NCBI GenBank assembly: GCA_019359675.1
Contig: JAHHGX010000031.1
Coordinates: 290,051-354,050 of the forward strand
Length of the DNA: 64,000 nt
Direction: 5' to 3'
Source of the DNA: Calothrix sp. FI2-JRJ7
Lineage (GTDB): Bacteria > Cyanobacteriota > Cyanobacteriia > Cyanobacteriales > Nostocaceae
Position 1 is the stretch's first letter. The number at the start of each line of letters is the position of its first letter. Positions 52,868 to 61,164 of the stretch are shown here, one piece after another. Position numbers and translations under genes: made by a program. Below the pieces are notes generated by a model. That model made no database searches. It was not told the DNA's origin and saw nothing but the letters and a program-made list of their open reading frames with translations.

Positions 52868-53474
52868 AGTTAATACCTCTTTCACGATTACACCATCATA
52901 TCCTTGACGTTTGGTCAAGCTCTTCTCAAAGTCGTTTACATATCTTAACATTAAAAAATGTTTAATTCTGTATATATTGCTAGTGAAGAACTATACGCTT
53001 TTAGTGGAATTTGCAGTTTGTGTGGATGAATCAGCTTGATGCGGAACAGTAAAAACGCCAATGTTCTGCATTATTGTAACGAAGGTGCAAACTGCAATCG
53101 GTAGTACCAGGTACTTTCCAGGTCATTTGACCACTCAAATTGTCACTCATAAATGTCTCCAATAGGTTAAAAACTGTAATATATAGCTACAGTTTGTAGG
53201 TATATTTTTACGGATTTTGGCAGACTGACATAAAATTACTGTCAATTAGGATACTTTTAGCTTGATATTTAAATTAGAATTTACATAAGATTTGTGACTC
53301 GAATATCCTCGCCAAATGTAAATATTACAAATATACTTGTTCGGCGCCAGAGAAACATCGCCCATCAGTAGAGACGTTACATTGCCTATGGGTAGAGACG
53401 TTACATATAACATCTCTACAACTGTGGTTATAATCACGTATGATTAATGTGACAATTTTGAAGTGGTGTGCGGA
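52868..53474. other. Intergenic region with repeat 53368-53419
   Basis: ~600 bases between divergent genes. It has a GGTACTTTCCAGGTCATTTGACC region with short foldbacks near 53105-53130, and a TAGAGACG double repeat. No gene is supported; an apparent minus-strand frame at 53246-53437 is mostly repeat sequence. Confidence 0.4.
53368..53419. repeat. TAGAGACGTTACAT direct and inverted repeats
   Basis: Two direct copies of GTAGAGACGTTACAT followed by an inverted arm ATAACATCTCTAC; a compound member of the TAGAGACG family. Confidence 0.75.
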
Positions 53475-53627
53475 ATGAAACAATTTTGCAGGCGCTTGAT
53501 TGCTTTTGCAGTTGGGTTGGGAATATTTGGTAGTATTACCTTTGGCGGAAGTTTATTACAAACTGCCACGAGTAAACAACTCGTCAAAATTGGCTTTCCC
53601 CAAATTGCTGCATTTGAAAAAATCTAG
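53475..53627 (+). CDS. 50-residue putative membrane or secreted peptide
   Basis: The ATG at 53475 opens 50 codons: a basic start (MKQFCRRL), a hydrophobic Gly-rich segment (IAFAVGLGIFGSITFGGSLL) and a short polar tail. It looks like one membrane helix or an uncleaved signal. A GTGTGCGGA stretch precedes it with only a weak ribosome site. No family is recognised, but it has the composition of a real small membrane protein rather than chance. Confidence 0.45.
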   Translation: MKQFCRRLIAFAVGLGIFGSITFGGSLLQTATSKQLVKIGFPQIAAFEKI

Positions 53628-53797
53628 GAATGTGTAAGGTAGGCGCCGTCTACCAAAACCTTTATATACATGTAAGTAACAGTATTTTGCCACAGTGCTT
53701 ATACCTATATTCGCGTGTAAAGTCATAAAAAATTACACTATATATCAGTAGAAATTCTCTGGATGAGATAGTGAATATAAAGTTAAATTGCAATTCT

Positions 53798-53863
53798 AGA
53801 AACCGGGTTTCTTCGTTGAGATATTGTAATAAAAACGACAATTTTGCGTCGAAACCCGGTTTC
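53798..53863. repeat. AGAAACCCGGTTTCT-type paired repeat
   Basis: AGAAACCGGGTTTCTTCG and GAAACCCGGTTTCTTTG, ~35 bases apart, upstream of a glycosyltransferase-like gene. Confidence 0.85.
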
Positions 53864-53900
53864 TTTGAGTAAACTTAGTTATTTGTAATAATATAAACTA

Positions 53901-54674
53901 ATGAGTTCAATGACAATCGACTATTGCTTTTGTACGTTGGCACTCGGTAAAAAGTACCGAATTCTGACCCAGCAACTAGCAACAGATTTAGCGAAATATT
54001 GCCCCAAAGCGTTTATATATGTGTACACAGATAATGTCAATGATTTTCGGTCGTACAATAATGTTTTAGCATTCAAACACCGTCAGCAGGGAACATTACT
54101 TTGCTACAATGATAAACGCTTAGTACTCGCAAAAGCTCTATCTAAATTTCGCGCAGCGATTTGTATTGATGCTGATACGCGAATTACTGCTGATATTCCT
54201 GATGATTTGCAATGGGAACCTGGTATTACAGTTGGACACTGCAAGAATTTAGTTGAACATGCCCAAAAATATAATCCCGAACGCTTAAAGTCGCTGCAAA
54301 AATTAGCATCTAAGTTAAATTTACCGCTTGAAAAAGTTAATTACGTTGGAGAATCGTTATTTGTCGTTGCGCGCGATAATGGTAAAGAAATCGAATTTTT
54401 CAACTACTGGGGTAAAGTCGGTAGGTTTTTGGAATTCCAAGGAATTCATGGTGGTGAAGGTAATGCAATGGGGTTAGCTGCTGCCAAGGTAGGTTGGGTA
54501 GTCCATCGCTCAGGTTGGGAAACAGTTAAGCAAGCAACTCACCATATCGATGCATCATACATACCAACACCATCAAGGTCTTGGGATACATGGAAATTAC
54601 GCTTGACCTACCATTATCGTCTTAACTTTGCACGCTTGAAAGCTCTGAATGATTTTGAATTTTTTTACAAGTAA
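53901..54674 (+). CDS. Putative glycosyltransferase (GT-A fold)
   Basis: 257 residues, soluble. YCFCTLALGKKYRILTQQLA at the N-terminus, and a DAD metal-binding motif in AAICIDADTRITADIPDDLQ (~90-100). GESLFVVARDNGKEIEFFNY and GGEGNAMGLAAAKVGW further on recall nucleotide-diphospho-sugar transferases. The substrate is unknown. It is convergent with the DCC-family gene, with 1 base between stop codons. Confidence 0.65.
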   Translation: MSSMTIDYCFCTLALGKKYRILTQQLATDLAKYCPKAFIYVYTDNVNDFRSYNNVLAFKHRQQGTLLCYNDKRLVLAKALSKFRAAICIDADTRITADIPDDLQWEPGITVGHCKNLVEHAQKYNPERLKSLQKLASKLNLPLEKVNYVGESLFVVARDNGKEIEFFNYWGKVGRFLEFQGIHGGEGNAMGLAAAKVGWVVHRSGWETVKQATHHIDASYIPTPSRSWDTWKLRLTYHYRLNFARLKALNDFEFFYK

Positions 54675-54675
54675 T

Positions 54676-55086
54676 TTAATTTTTGCATTCTGTACAAAAC
54701 TGAGATTTATACATACTATCGCGCTTGCCAAAGATTGTATAGCGGTTATCGCGGATTTGTTCGTAAAATTTATCTCCTGCCCATTTCACACCAGGTAACG
54801 CACGATATGCATCTACGAATATACTGCCCATTGGCATAAGGCGCCCTATTTCTTCTGCTGCTCCCGTACCTTGCCAGCGTCGTGTGGGTGTATTTGCGTC
54901 TATTAAAATCATTCCCATTTCACAGTCTTGGGGTGTAATTCCCCATTGTGTAAGGGTTTGACTGTCTTGCATGGGAGTGTAACTAAATAGTTTTCCTTGG
55001 TCTAGGTTTTCTAATAGTTGTACTAAGGTGACGCACAGGTTACAGTTGCCGTCATAGATGACGTTGTATTTGGGGTCGGCAGTCAT
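54676..55086 (-). CDS. DCC-family thiol-disulfide oxidoreductase-like protein (DUF393)
   Basis: 136 residues. The family-defining start DGNCNLCVTLVQLLENLDQG carries the CxxC-like Cys pair, and GTGAAEEIGRLMPMGSIF and the YRALPGVKWAGDKFYEQIRD end also fit. Predicted redox-active thioredoxin-like fold; substrate unknown. The C-terminal CTEC adds a second Cys pair. Confidence 0.85.
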   Translation of the reverse strand: MTADPKYNVIYDGNCNLCVTLVQLLENLDQGKLFSYTPMQDSQTLTQWGITPQDCEMGMILIDANTPTRRWQGTGAAEEIGRLMPMGSIFVDAYRALPGVKWAGDKFYEQIRDNRYTIFGKRDSMYKSQFCTECKN

Positions 55087-55152
55087 TGGGGTTTTGTATA
55101 AAATAATTGGTTTATCTATATATATTATTGTGAAATTGGGACTGTGAGATTA

Positions 55153-55177
55153 GGACGGGCAAGGATGCCCATCCCAC
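55153..55177. repeat. GACGGGCA-AGGA-TGCCCATCC hairpin
   Basis: Same repeat as in the nirA-nrtA spacer, here between the DCC and GlsB/YeaQ genes. Confidence 0.7.
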
Positions 55178-55199
55178 AAGATAGATACGAGCGCACTAT

Positions 55200-55478
55200 T
55201 TAAACAGTTCTACGAGTTAACAAACCCCAGATGAAAATTAATAGCATTGCACCAATTACAGCAAATATGATGCTTCCTATTGATAATGCTCCTACTGATG
55301 CTGCTGCTGCTCCACTACTCCCCAACAATGTTTGACCTAAGTAACCACCAAGCATGGCACCTAAAATACCTAATGCGATTGTAGAGAAAATACCGCCACC
55401 TTGATGTCCTGGGTAAAAAGCTTTAGCTATGGCGCCTGCAATTAAACCTAATACTAACCATGCAATAATGTTACCCAT
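55200..55478 (-). CDS. GlsB/YeaQ/YmgE-family stress membrane protein
   Basis: 92 residues with three Gly-rich membrane helices (IIAWLVLGLIAGAIAKAF, GGIFSTIALGILGAMLGGYL, SIIFAVIGAMLLIFIWGLL). Matches the transglycosylase-associated/GlsB family, usually induced by envelope or general stress. GGAGAC lies 8 bases before the ATG. The nearby CsbD gene is another stress-type protein. Confidence 0.9.
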   Translation of the reverse strand: MGNIIAWLVLGLIAGAIAKAFYPGHQGGGIFSTIALGILGAMLGGYLGQTLLGSSGAAAASVGALSIGSIIFAVIGAMLLIFIWGLLTRRTV

Positions 55479-56073
55479 TTGAAAGTCTCCTTTTTGAAAT
55501 AAAGTTTTAAGCGCTTTTGTTAATACTTATTAAAAACCAAATTTAAAATATGTTGTTCTATCTAACGAAATAATATCACAAATCTTGCGATACTTTCTTG
55601 TGTTTAATCATTTACTTAGAGACGTATAACCTATGAGCATTTAATTCGACTGTAAAGAAATGTTAAATCTATTCTTTATCTTTAAGGAACTTTAAAAGCG
55701 TTAGGGGGAGTTAATCTGAATGAAGTCAAAATATATATGTCTAAAGAGATAAAGTGTATAAGTGATTACAAAGCTTATTAACATACCACATTGTTAAAAT
55801 GAAAATTATCCCCCATTGGATATAAAAAAATTAGCCGTGTGTAAGAATAATTGACTTGAATTGCTATAACCAAAGATTCAGTAATAACATCTTAAAATAC
55901 AATACATTATGACTAAAACTATATACAATGGACAAACGTTAAAAGTTTAATAATATCCTAAAGGTAGAAGTGCTACAACATGAAAACAATTAATCTAAAT
56001 ATATAAGTTTAGTTAACAAACTTGAATAAAAAGTTAAGTCAGAAAATTTAGTATTATTTAGTTGGAGAAGATT
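55479..56073. other. AT-rich divergent spacer
   Basis: ~595 bases between the GlsB and CsbD genes, AT-rich. Promoters for both stress genes are expected but not assignable. No gene or repeat recognised. Confidence 0.4.
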
Positions 56074-56256
56074 ATGAGCATTGAAAATCGTGTAGAAGCA
56101 GTAGCTAAAAATATCGAAGGTAAAATTCAAGAAGTAGTTGGTGAAGTTACTGGCAACCCTAATGATAAAGCTGAAGGTAAAGCGAAACAAGCCGAAGCGC
56201 AAGTTCGTCACACCGCAGAAAACGTCAAGGATGAAGTAAAGAAAGTTATTGACTAA
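56074..56256 (+). CDS. CsbD-family stress protein
   Basis: 60 residues, highly charged and helical: MSIENRVEAVAKNIEGKIQE, VVGEVTGNPNDKAEGKAKQA, ending VKDEVKKVID. Typical CsbD-like, a general-stress family of unknown mechanism. The ATG at 56074 follows TTGGAGAAG; an in-frame TTG at 56062 is unlikely. A strong terminator closes the gene. Confidence 0.9.
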   Translation: MSIENRVEAVAKNIEGKIQEVVGEVTGNPNDKAEGKAKQAEAQVRHTAENVKDEVKKVID

Positions 56257-56326
56257 TTCTCAAGCCAATTTTCAGTCTTTTAAGTTTTACACCTCTAGTT
56301 GTCATAGGTTTTGTGAGGTAATATAG

Positions 56327-56357
56327 TCCCGATATCTGATAGATATCGGGATTTTTT
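56327..56357 (+). terminator. Rho-independent terminator after the CsbD gene
   Basis: Perfect 11-bp stem TCCCGATATCT / AGATATCGGGA with a 3-base loop, followed by six T. Confidence 0.9.
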
Positions 56358-56631
56358 GTATTTGACTATCAACATGGCGTATAATGAGACATTACAAATA
56401 CTTATATGTAATAATCGATTTAGCTGCTATAATCTCTCTGCGGAAAGATGTAAAAATTAGCTTAATAGTGTGAGATGTGTATTCAGACCTCTCTCACGAA
56501 ATTCGTATGCCAGCTTATATTGCAGCTTGCGGTAGATGAAGTTATTTGTCACCTTTCTATTTACATAAGGATTTGATTAAAATAGCTAAATTAAATTACA
56601 TTAGAAAAAGTTAGGTAAAGAAGAGACAGCC

Positions 56632-57345
56632 ATGAGCGATGTCAAGGTTCTCATAATTGAAGACCACAACCTTACCAGAATGGGTTTGAGGGCAGCTTTA
56701 AAGGCTGATACCGAAATCGAGATAGTGGGTGAAGCTGCCAATGCAAAGCAGGGGCTACAGCTTCTGAAAACGCTGAAGCCAGATGTTGCGACCATTGATA
56801 TCGGTTTGCCTGATATGGATGGTGTTGAGTTGACACGTCTATTTAGACATTTTCAAGCCGAAAACGACGACAATCATACAAAAGTACTGATGCTGACGAT
56901 GCAGGACAATGAGGATACTGTTTTGGCTGCTTTTGCAGCAGGAGCAGATTCTTACTGTATGAAGGATATTGAAAGCGAGAATTTAATCAAAGCAGTAAAA
57001 ACTACAGCTAATGGGACTTCGTGGATAGACTCGGTGATAGCTGATATTGTGCTGCGTCAATTACGACAAGATGTAGATGGCAGTTCTGAGAGCGGTAAAC
57101 GAGTTGTAATTCAGGGTATTGACCCAGATATTGAGAAAACAATAGTAGCTTACCCATTAACTCAGAGGGAAAAAGAAGTACTAGAGTTGATTGTTGCGGG
57201 ATGCGATAACGCTGAAATTGCTGGCAAGCTTTACCTAACCGTTGGTACCGTCAAAACTCACGTTCGCGGTATTCTTAGTAAACTTTGTGTTGCCGACCGT
57301 ACTCAAGCTGCTGTACGTGCTTTGCGTGCGGGGTTGGTACAATAA
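56632..57345 (+). CDS. Response regulator, NarL/LuxR type
   Basis: 237 residues. Receiver domain ~5-125 (VLIIEDHNLTRMGLRAAL, phosphoacceptor Asp in TIDIGLPDMDG, Lys in YCMKDIESENL). LuxR helix-turn-helix at ~170-235 (LTQREKEVLELIVAGCDNAE, GTVKTHVRGILSKLCVADRT). GAGACAGCC precedes the ATG. No kinase partner nearby, so the signal is unknown. Distinct from the regulator at 38866, whose linker is unrelated. Confidence 0.88.
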   Translation: MSDVKVLIIEDHNLTRMGLRAALKADTEIEIVGEAANAKQGLQLLKTLKPDVATIDIGLPDMDGVELTRLFRHFQAENDDNHTKVLMLTMQDNEDTVLAAFAAGADSYCMKDIESENLIKAVKTTANGTSWIDSVIADIVLRQLRQDVDGSSESGKRVVIQGIDPDIEKTIVAYPLTQREKEVLELIVAGCDNAEIAGKLYLTVGTVKTHVRGILSKLCVADRTQAAVRALRAGLVQ

Positions 57346-57461
57346 AGGCGCCAACAAGAGTGGATTTAATTTCAAATGATTGTGCCATAAGCTTCACTGT
57401 CGGGAAATACTTCTTGTAATCAGCGATATTGGCGGCATAAGTTATTTTGTAAACTTTTTTA

Positions 57462-58004
57462 TTATACAAAGTTAATTTCTTCCAGTACTTGGTGAGTTAA
57501 TTTCTTTTCTTTTGCCGTATATTCCAACTCGAATGCCTTATTGTCTGCAAGCGTACTATACCAATTGATAGTAATGCTTACCGATTTGATGTGGAGTTTA
57601 ATATCCTGAACTTCTGATTGTGTATATTGTTTGAAAGTGGCAGGAAATTTTTCGACGCTAATTGTTACTGCTTCTGCGAAGCTATCACCTTCGACTTTTG
57701 GCGATATAAACTGCACCACATCACCAATAAAATTATTGTTAATTTTACGGACTTCGCACTTTAGGGGTCGTTGTATTTGTATACCATTGTTAGTATCCAC
57801 GTAAGGTACAAGCCTATGGGGTGAGGTTAGCAAGCTGAGTAAATACAAAACAGCAAAAGGCGCCGAAGCGAAAACACTTCCTACCGTTAAGCCAATTATA
57901 ATAACTTTCCAGGGAACTTGCGTCTCTAGTGATGGTATGCTATCAAGATTTTGTACATCATCTAACTTGTTTGCACGGTCGTGGTGTTGTTCTGAGCCTA
58001 CCAT
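57462..58004 (-). CDS. Membrane-anchored protein of unknown function
   Basis: 180 residues. A polar N-terminus precedes one membrane helix at ~32-57 (VIIIGLTVGSVFASAPFAVL), then an extracytoplasmic ~115-residue domain (GDVVQFISPKVEGDSFAEAV, ITINWYSTLADNKAFELEYT). The domain pattern loosely recalls PsbP-like folds, but the similarity is weak and should not be relied on. Divergent from the TPR-glycosyltransferase gene, with a 57-base spacer. Confidence 0.6.
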   Translation of the reverse strand: MVGSEQHHDRANKLDDVQNLDSIPSLETQVPWKVIIIGLTVGSVFASAPFAVLYLLSLLTSPHRLVPYVDTNNGIQIQRPLKCEVRKINNNFIGDVVQFISPKVEGDSFAEAVTISVEKFPATFKQYTQSEVQDIKLHIKSVSITINWYSTLADNKAFELEYTAKEKKLTHQVLEEINFV

Positions 58005-58061
58005 TCTAATTTTAGAAAATACTTTAAAATTTTAGTCTATATTTTATTATACTAGTAAATT

Positions 58062-59249
58062 ATGAAACTCAGTCTCTGCATAATTGCCAAAAATGAAGAG
58101 TCCACACTGGCTAAATGCATTAGAAGTGCCACAAGCATTGTTGATGAAGTTGTAGTATTAGATACAGGCTCCATAGATAAAACAGTAGCAATTGCTGAGG
58201 AATTAGGTGCAAAAGTTTATAGATATGAGTGGAATAATGATTTTAGTGCCGCACGTAATGAAGCATTAAGATATGTAACAGGTGACTGGGTATTAGTGTT
58301 AGACGCAGACGAGAGGTTGACACCGAAAATAAAATCGCATATTAGGCAGACAATTTTTATGCAAGAATATATTATGGTAAACTTGCTGCGTCATGAAATA
58401 GGCGCCGCTCAATCACCATATTCAATGGTGTCAAGGTTATTCCGCAAGCATCCAGATATCAAATTTTCGCGTCCATATCATGCAATAATAGACGACAGCG
58501 TAATTGAGATATTACAAAAAGAGCCAGATTGGCAAATTGGACATTTGAGCGAAGTTGCAATATTGCACGAAGGATATACTTTATCAGCTATTAAGCAAGA
58601 AAACAAAACAACAAAAGCACAAGCTGCAATGGAAGGGTTTATAGTACATCATCCTAATGACCCTTACGTATGTAGTAAGCTTGGGGGTTTGTATATTGAA
58701 AGTGGGAAACTAGAAGAAGGAATAGAATTATTGCAGCGTGGAATAGCATCCAAACAAGCCAATATAGACTTGATGTATGAATTGCACTACCATTTAGGGA
58801 TTGGATATACCCGTGCAGGAGACATAAGAAAAGCAGTATCACATTATCAAGCAGCCATTAAACAAGTAGTGATTCCGATCTTAAAATTAGGCGCCTATAA
58901 TAACTTAGGAAGCTTACTTAAAAGCTTAGGAGACTTACAAAGCGCTAAAAGTGCCTATGAAATGACAACTCGTATCGACCCAAATTTTGCTGTCGGACAC
59001 TACAACTTAGGAATGACGCTAAAAGCAATGGGTAAATTTACAGAAGCAATATCATCATACCAGCGCGCGATTCAACTAGACCCAAAATACGCATCGGCAT
59101 ATCAAAATTTAGGCGTCGTATGGTTAAAAGTGGGAAACCAAAAAGCCAGTTTAGCAGCATTTAATAAAGCAATTTCCCTCCACGAACAAGATAACCCTAT
59201 CGAAGCATTACGTTTACGTCAGGGTTTACAAGAAATGGGATTAATTTAA
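58062..59249 (+). CDS. Family 2 glycosyltransferase with C-terminal TPR repeats
   Basis: 395 residues. The GT2 domain at ~1-190 (KLSLCIIAKNEESTLAKCIR, DEVVVLDTGSIDKTV, WVLVLDADERLTP with the DAD metal motif) is followed by four or so TPR units (~200-395: NLGSLLKSLGDLQSAKSAYE, NLGMTLKAMGKFTEAISSYQ, NLGVVWLKVGNQKASLAAFN). This fusion is common in cyanobacteria and may glycosylate proteins or surface polysaccharides, with the TPRs as docking part. Confidence 0.88.
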   Translation: MKLSLCIIAKNEESTLAKCIRSATSIVDEVVVLDTGSIDKTVAIAEELGAKVYRYEWNNDFSAARNEALRYVTGDWVLVLDADERLTPKIKSHIRQTIFMQEYIMVNLLRHEIGAAQSPYSMVSRLFRKHPDIKFSRPYHAIIDDSVIEILQKEPDWQIGHLSEVAILHEGYTLSAIKQENKTTKAQAAMEGFIVHHPNDPYVCSKLGGLYIESGKLEEGIELLQRGIASKQANIDLMYELHYHLGIGYTRAGDIRKAVSHYQAAIKQVVIPILKLGAYNNLGSLLKSLGDLQSAKSAYEMTTRIDPNFAVGHYNLGMTLKAMGKFTEAISSYQRAIQLDPKYASAYQNLGVVWLKVGNQKASLAAFNKAISLHEQDNPIEALRLRQGLQEMGLI

Positions 59250-59273
59250 ATGAATTGGTTGATTTAAATGTAG

Positions 59274-59413
59274 GGTGCGTGACGCGATGAGCAACCTTGA
59301 AACAAAACTCAAAGTCTTGTGGCGTCACGCACCTTACGCTTCAATTGTTTGATGGTGCGTGAAAGCAGTTTATCTTTCGTTTTCCAAGTAGATTGTAATA
59401 GCTTTCACGCACC
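59274..59413. repeat. Two GTGCGTGA hairpin repeats in tandem
   Basis: 59274-59331 has arms GGTGCGTGACGCGA and GGCGTCACGCACC. 59353-59413 has arms GGTGCGTGAAAGC and GCTTTCACGCACC. Both separate the convergent glycosyltransferase and aminotransferase genes. Same family as 488-550. Confidence 0.8.
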
Positions 59414-59425
59414 CTACGTTTTCGA

Positions 59426-60592
59426 TTACGTTTGCGACCTCACGAACTTTTCTAATCTGTCCATTCCTTTCTCAATTGTTGCCATATCAGTAGCGTAAGA
59501 TAAACGTACTGTATCATCGGCGCCAAATGCGATACCAGGAATAACAGCTACTTGATGTTGTTCAAGAAGTTTGTTACAAAAATCTAAGGATTTTAACCCG
59601 GTTTTTTTGATATCGGGTAATAAATAAAAGGCGCCATCAGGTTTGGGACAATTTAATCCTGGGATAGCGTTGAGACGGTCGTACATGACTTCGCGACGTT
59701 TTGCAAAAGCGAGACGCATTTCCTCAACACAATCTTGCTCACCATCTAACGCTGCAATGGCGCCATATTGAGCGAAGGTACAAACGTTCGATGTGCTGTG
59801 GCTTTGAATGGTAGTTGTAGCTTTGATTAAATCTAATGGACCAGCGAGATAACCAATACGCCAACCTGTCATTGAGTAACCTTTAGCAAAACCGTTACTA
59901 ATAATAGTGCGTGCAAAAATTTCTGCTCCTAATGAACCGATGCTGACATGTTTGGCGCCGTCGTAGAGAATTTTTTCGTAAATTTCATCGGAGACAACTA
60001 AAATGTCTTTTTCGACGATGACATCAGCAAGTGCTTTGATTTCTTCAGAAGTATATACCATCCCGGTAGGGTTGGATGGTGAATTGAGGATGAATAATTT
60101 AGTATTGGGGGTTATCGATGCGCGTAGCTGTTGGGGTGTTATTTTATAGCCGTTTGCAGCATCGGTATGTACAATAACTGATTTACCACCAGCTAAAGTG
60201 ACCATTTCTGGATAACTTAACCAATATGGCGCCGGAATAATAACTTCATCACCTGGTTCAATCAAAGCAAGTATCAAGTTATATAGCGAATGCTTACCAC
60301 CATTGGTAACGATGATGTTTTCAGCTTTAAAGTCGAGCTTATTTTCAAAGCTCAACTTGCGAGCTATAGCATCACGCAAACCTGGCTCACCCGATGCGGC
60401 GCCATACTTAGTTTTACCTTCTTCTAACGCTTTAGCTGCTGCGGCTTTAATATGTGCTGGTGTATCAAAGTCCGGTTCGCCAGCGCTAAAACTACAAACG
60501 TCAATTCCTTCTGCCTTCATCGCTTTAGCTTTAGCTGCGATGGCCAAGGTAATCGAAGGCGTTACTTGACTAACTCTTTGTGCCAGTTTCAT
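59426..60592 (-). CDS. aspC: Aspartate aminotransferase (pyridoxal phosphate, class I)
   Basis: 388 residues of the class I aminotransferase fold. [40 protein letters not shown] and the PLP-binding Lys in [20 protein letters not shown] are the hallmarks. It transfers the amino group between aspartate and glutamate, linking carbon and nitrogen metabolism. The ATG at 60592 ([13 protein letters not shown]) matches family starts; a longer frame to 60622 is unlikely. The gene symbol follows function; some cyanobacterial homologues use prephenate. Confidence 0.9.
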   Translation of the reverse strand: MKLAQRVSQVTPSITLAIAAKAKAMKAEGIDVCSFSAGEPDFDTPAHIKAAAAKALEEGKTKYGAASGEPGLRDAIARKLSFENKLDFKAENIIVTNGGKHSLYNLILALIEPGDEVIIPAPYWLSYPEMVTLAGGKSVIVHTDAANGYKITPQQLRASITPNTKLFILNSPSNPTGMVYTSEEIKALADVIVEKDILVVSDEIYEKILYDGAKHVSIGSLGAEIFARTIISNGFAKGYSMTGWRIGYLAGPLDLIKATTTIQSHSTSNVCTFAQYGAIAALDGEQDCVEEMRLAFAKRREVMYDRLNAIPGLNCPKPDGAFYLLPDIKKTGLKSLDFCNKLLEQHQVAVIPGIAFGADDTVRLSYATDMATIEKGMDRLEKFVRSQT

Positions 60593-60655
60593 CGTTACTT
60601 TTTCTATTTGGCATATTTCCAATCATCTCCAGCATATCTCTTTTTCTCGCATCTA

Positions 60656-60930
60656 CTAATCGGAAAACATTTGTACAGCATATACGCGCCCCGAAGGAGT
60701 AACTGCAATGCCGTAGCCAAATTTTTTATATTCAGGAGTTAAAAGGTTTTCACGGTGTCCGTTGCTGTACATCCAACCACGCTGTAGTTCTTCCGCGACA
60801 CCATAGGTTAAACCAAAACTGTTGCTTGTGGGTTGATAAGCGATATTTTCACCAACCCCGTTGTACTCACTACCACCAGCAGCGATAAAACGGTCGCGCG
60901 GAGTTTTTCCTTCACAGCTTCTACAAACTG
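60656..60930 (-). pseudogene. Broken SCP/CAP-domain secreted protein
   Basis: The minus strand encodes ~80 C-terminal residues of a CAP/SCP (PR-1-like) domain: GENIAYQPTSNSFGLTYGVA, QRGWMYSNGHRENLLTPEYK, KFGYGIAVTPSGRVYAVQMF. The upstream part (EIQQFVEAVKEKLR) is in another frame, and the N-terminal half with signal peptide is missing. The gene is a remnant. Confidence 0.7.
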
Positions 60931-61164
60931 TTGGATTTCAATATATATCCGTCACACCAACTCACGGTCACATTTGTTTAATTACTGCGCGTAAACCTTA
61001 ACTAAGGAAGGCGCCAATGCGTTTTAATTTACGTTGGCGCCGCGTTAACCTAAATGTAGAACAGTATTTGTTGAACTACTCGTTTGCAGTGAGAAACCCG
61101 GTTTCTTTTCGTTTTATTTGATGATATTCATGTTCAGTGACAAAGAAACCGGGTTTCTGGGATT
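60931..61164. other. Spacer with paired AGAAACC repeat
   Basis: Contains two GGCGCC sites (61011, 61034) and the repeat at 61092-61158; no gene. Confidence 0.5.
61092..61158. repeat. AGAAACCCGGTTTCT-type paired repeat
   Basis: AGAAACCCGGTTTCTTTTCG and AAAGAAACCGGGTTTCT, ~37 bases apart, ending 7 bases before the stop codon of the flavoprotein gene. Confidence 0.85.

Noticed and set aside
53246..53437. Minus-strand frame of 63 codons
   Set aside because: Half of it is TAGAGACG repeat sequence, and the rest is AT-rich without a ribosome site.
57462..58004. PsbP-family assignment of the membrane-anchored protein
   Set aside because: Only a vague pattern likeness in the outer domain; no diagnostic motif.
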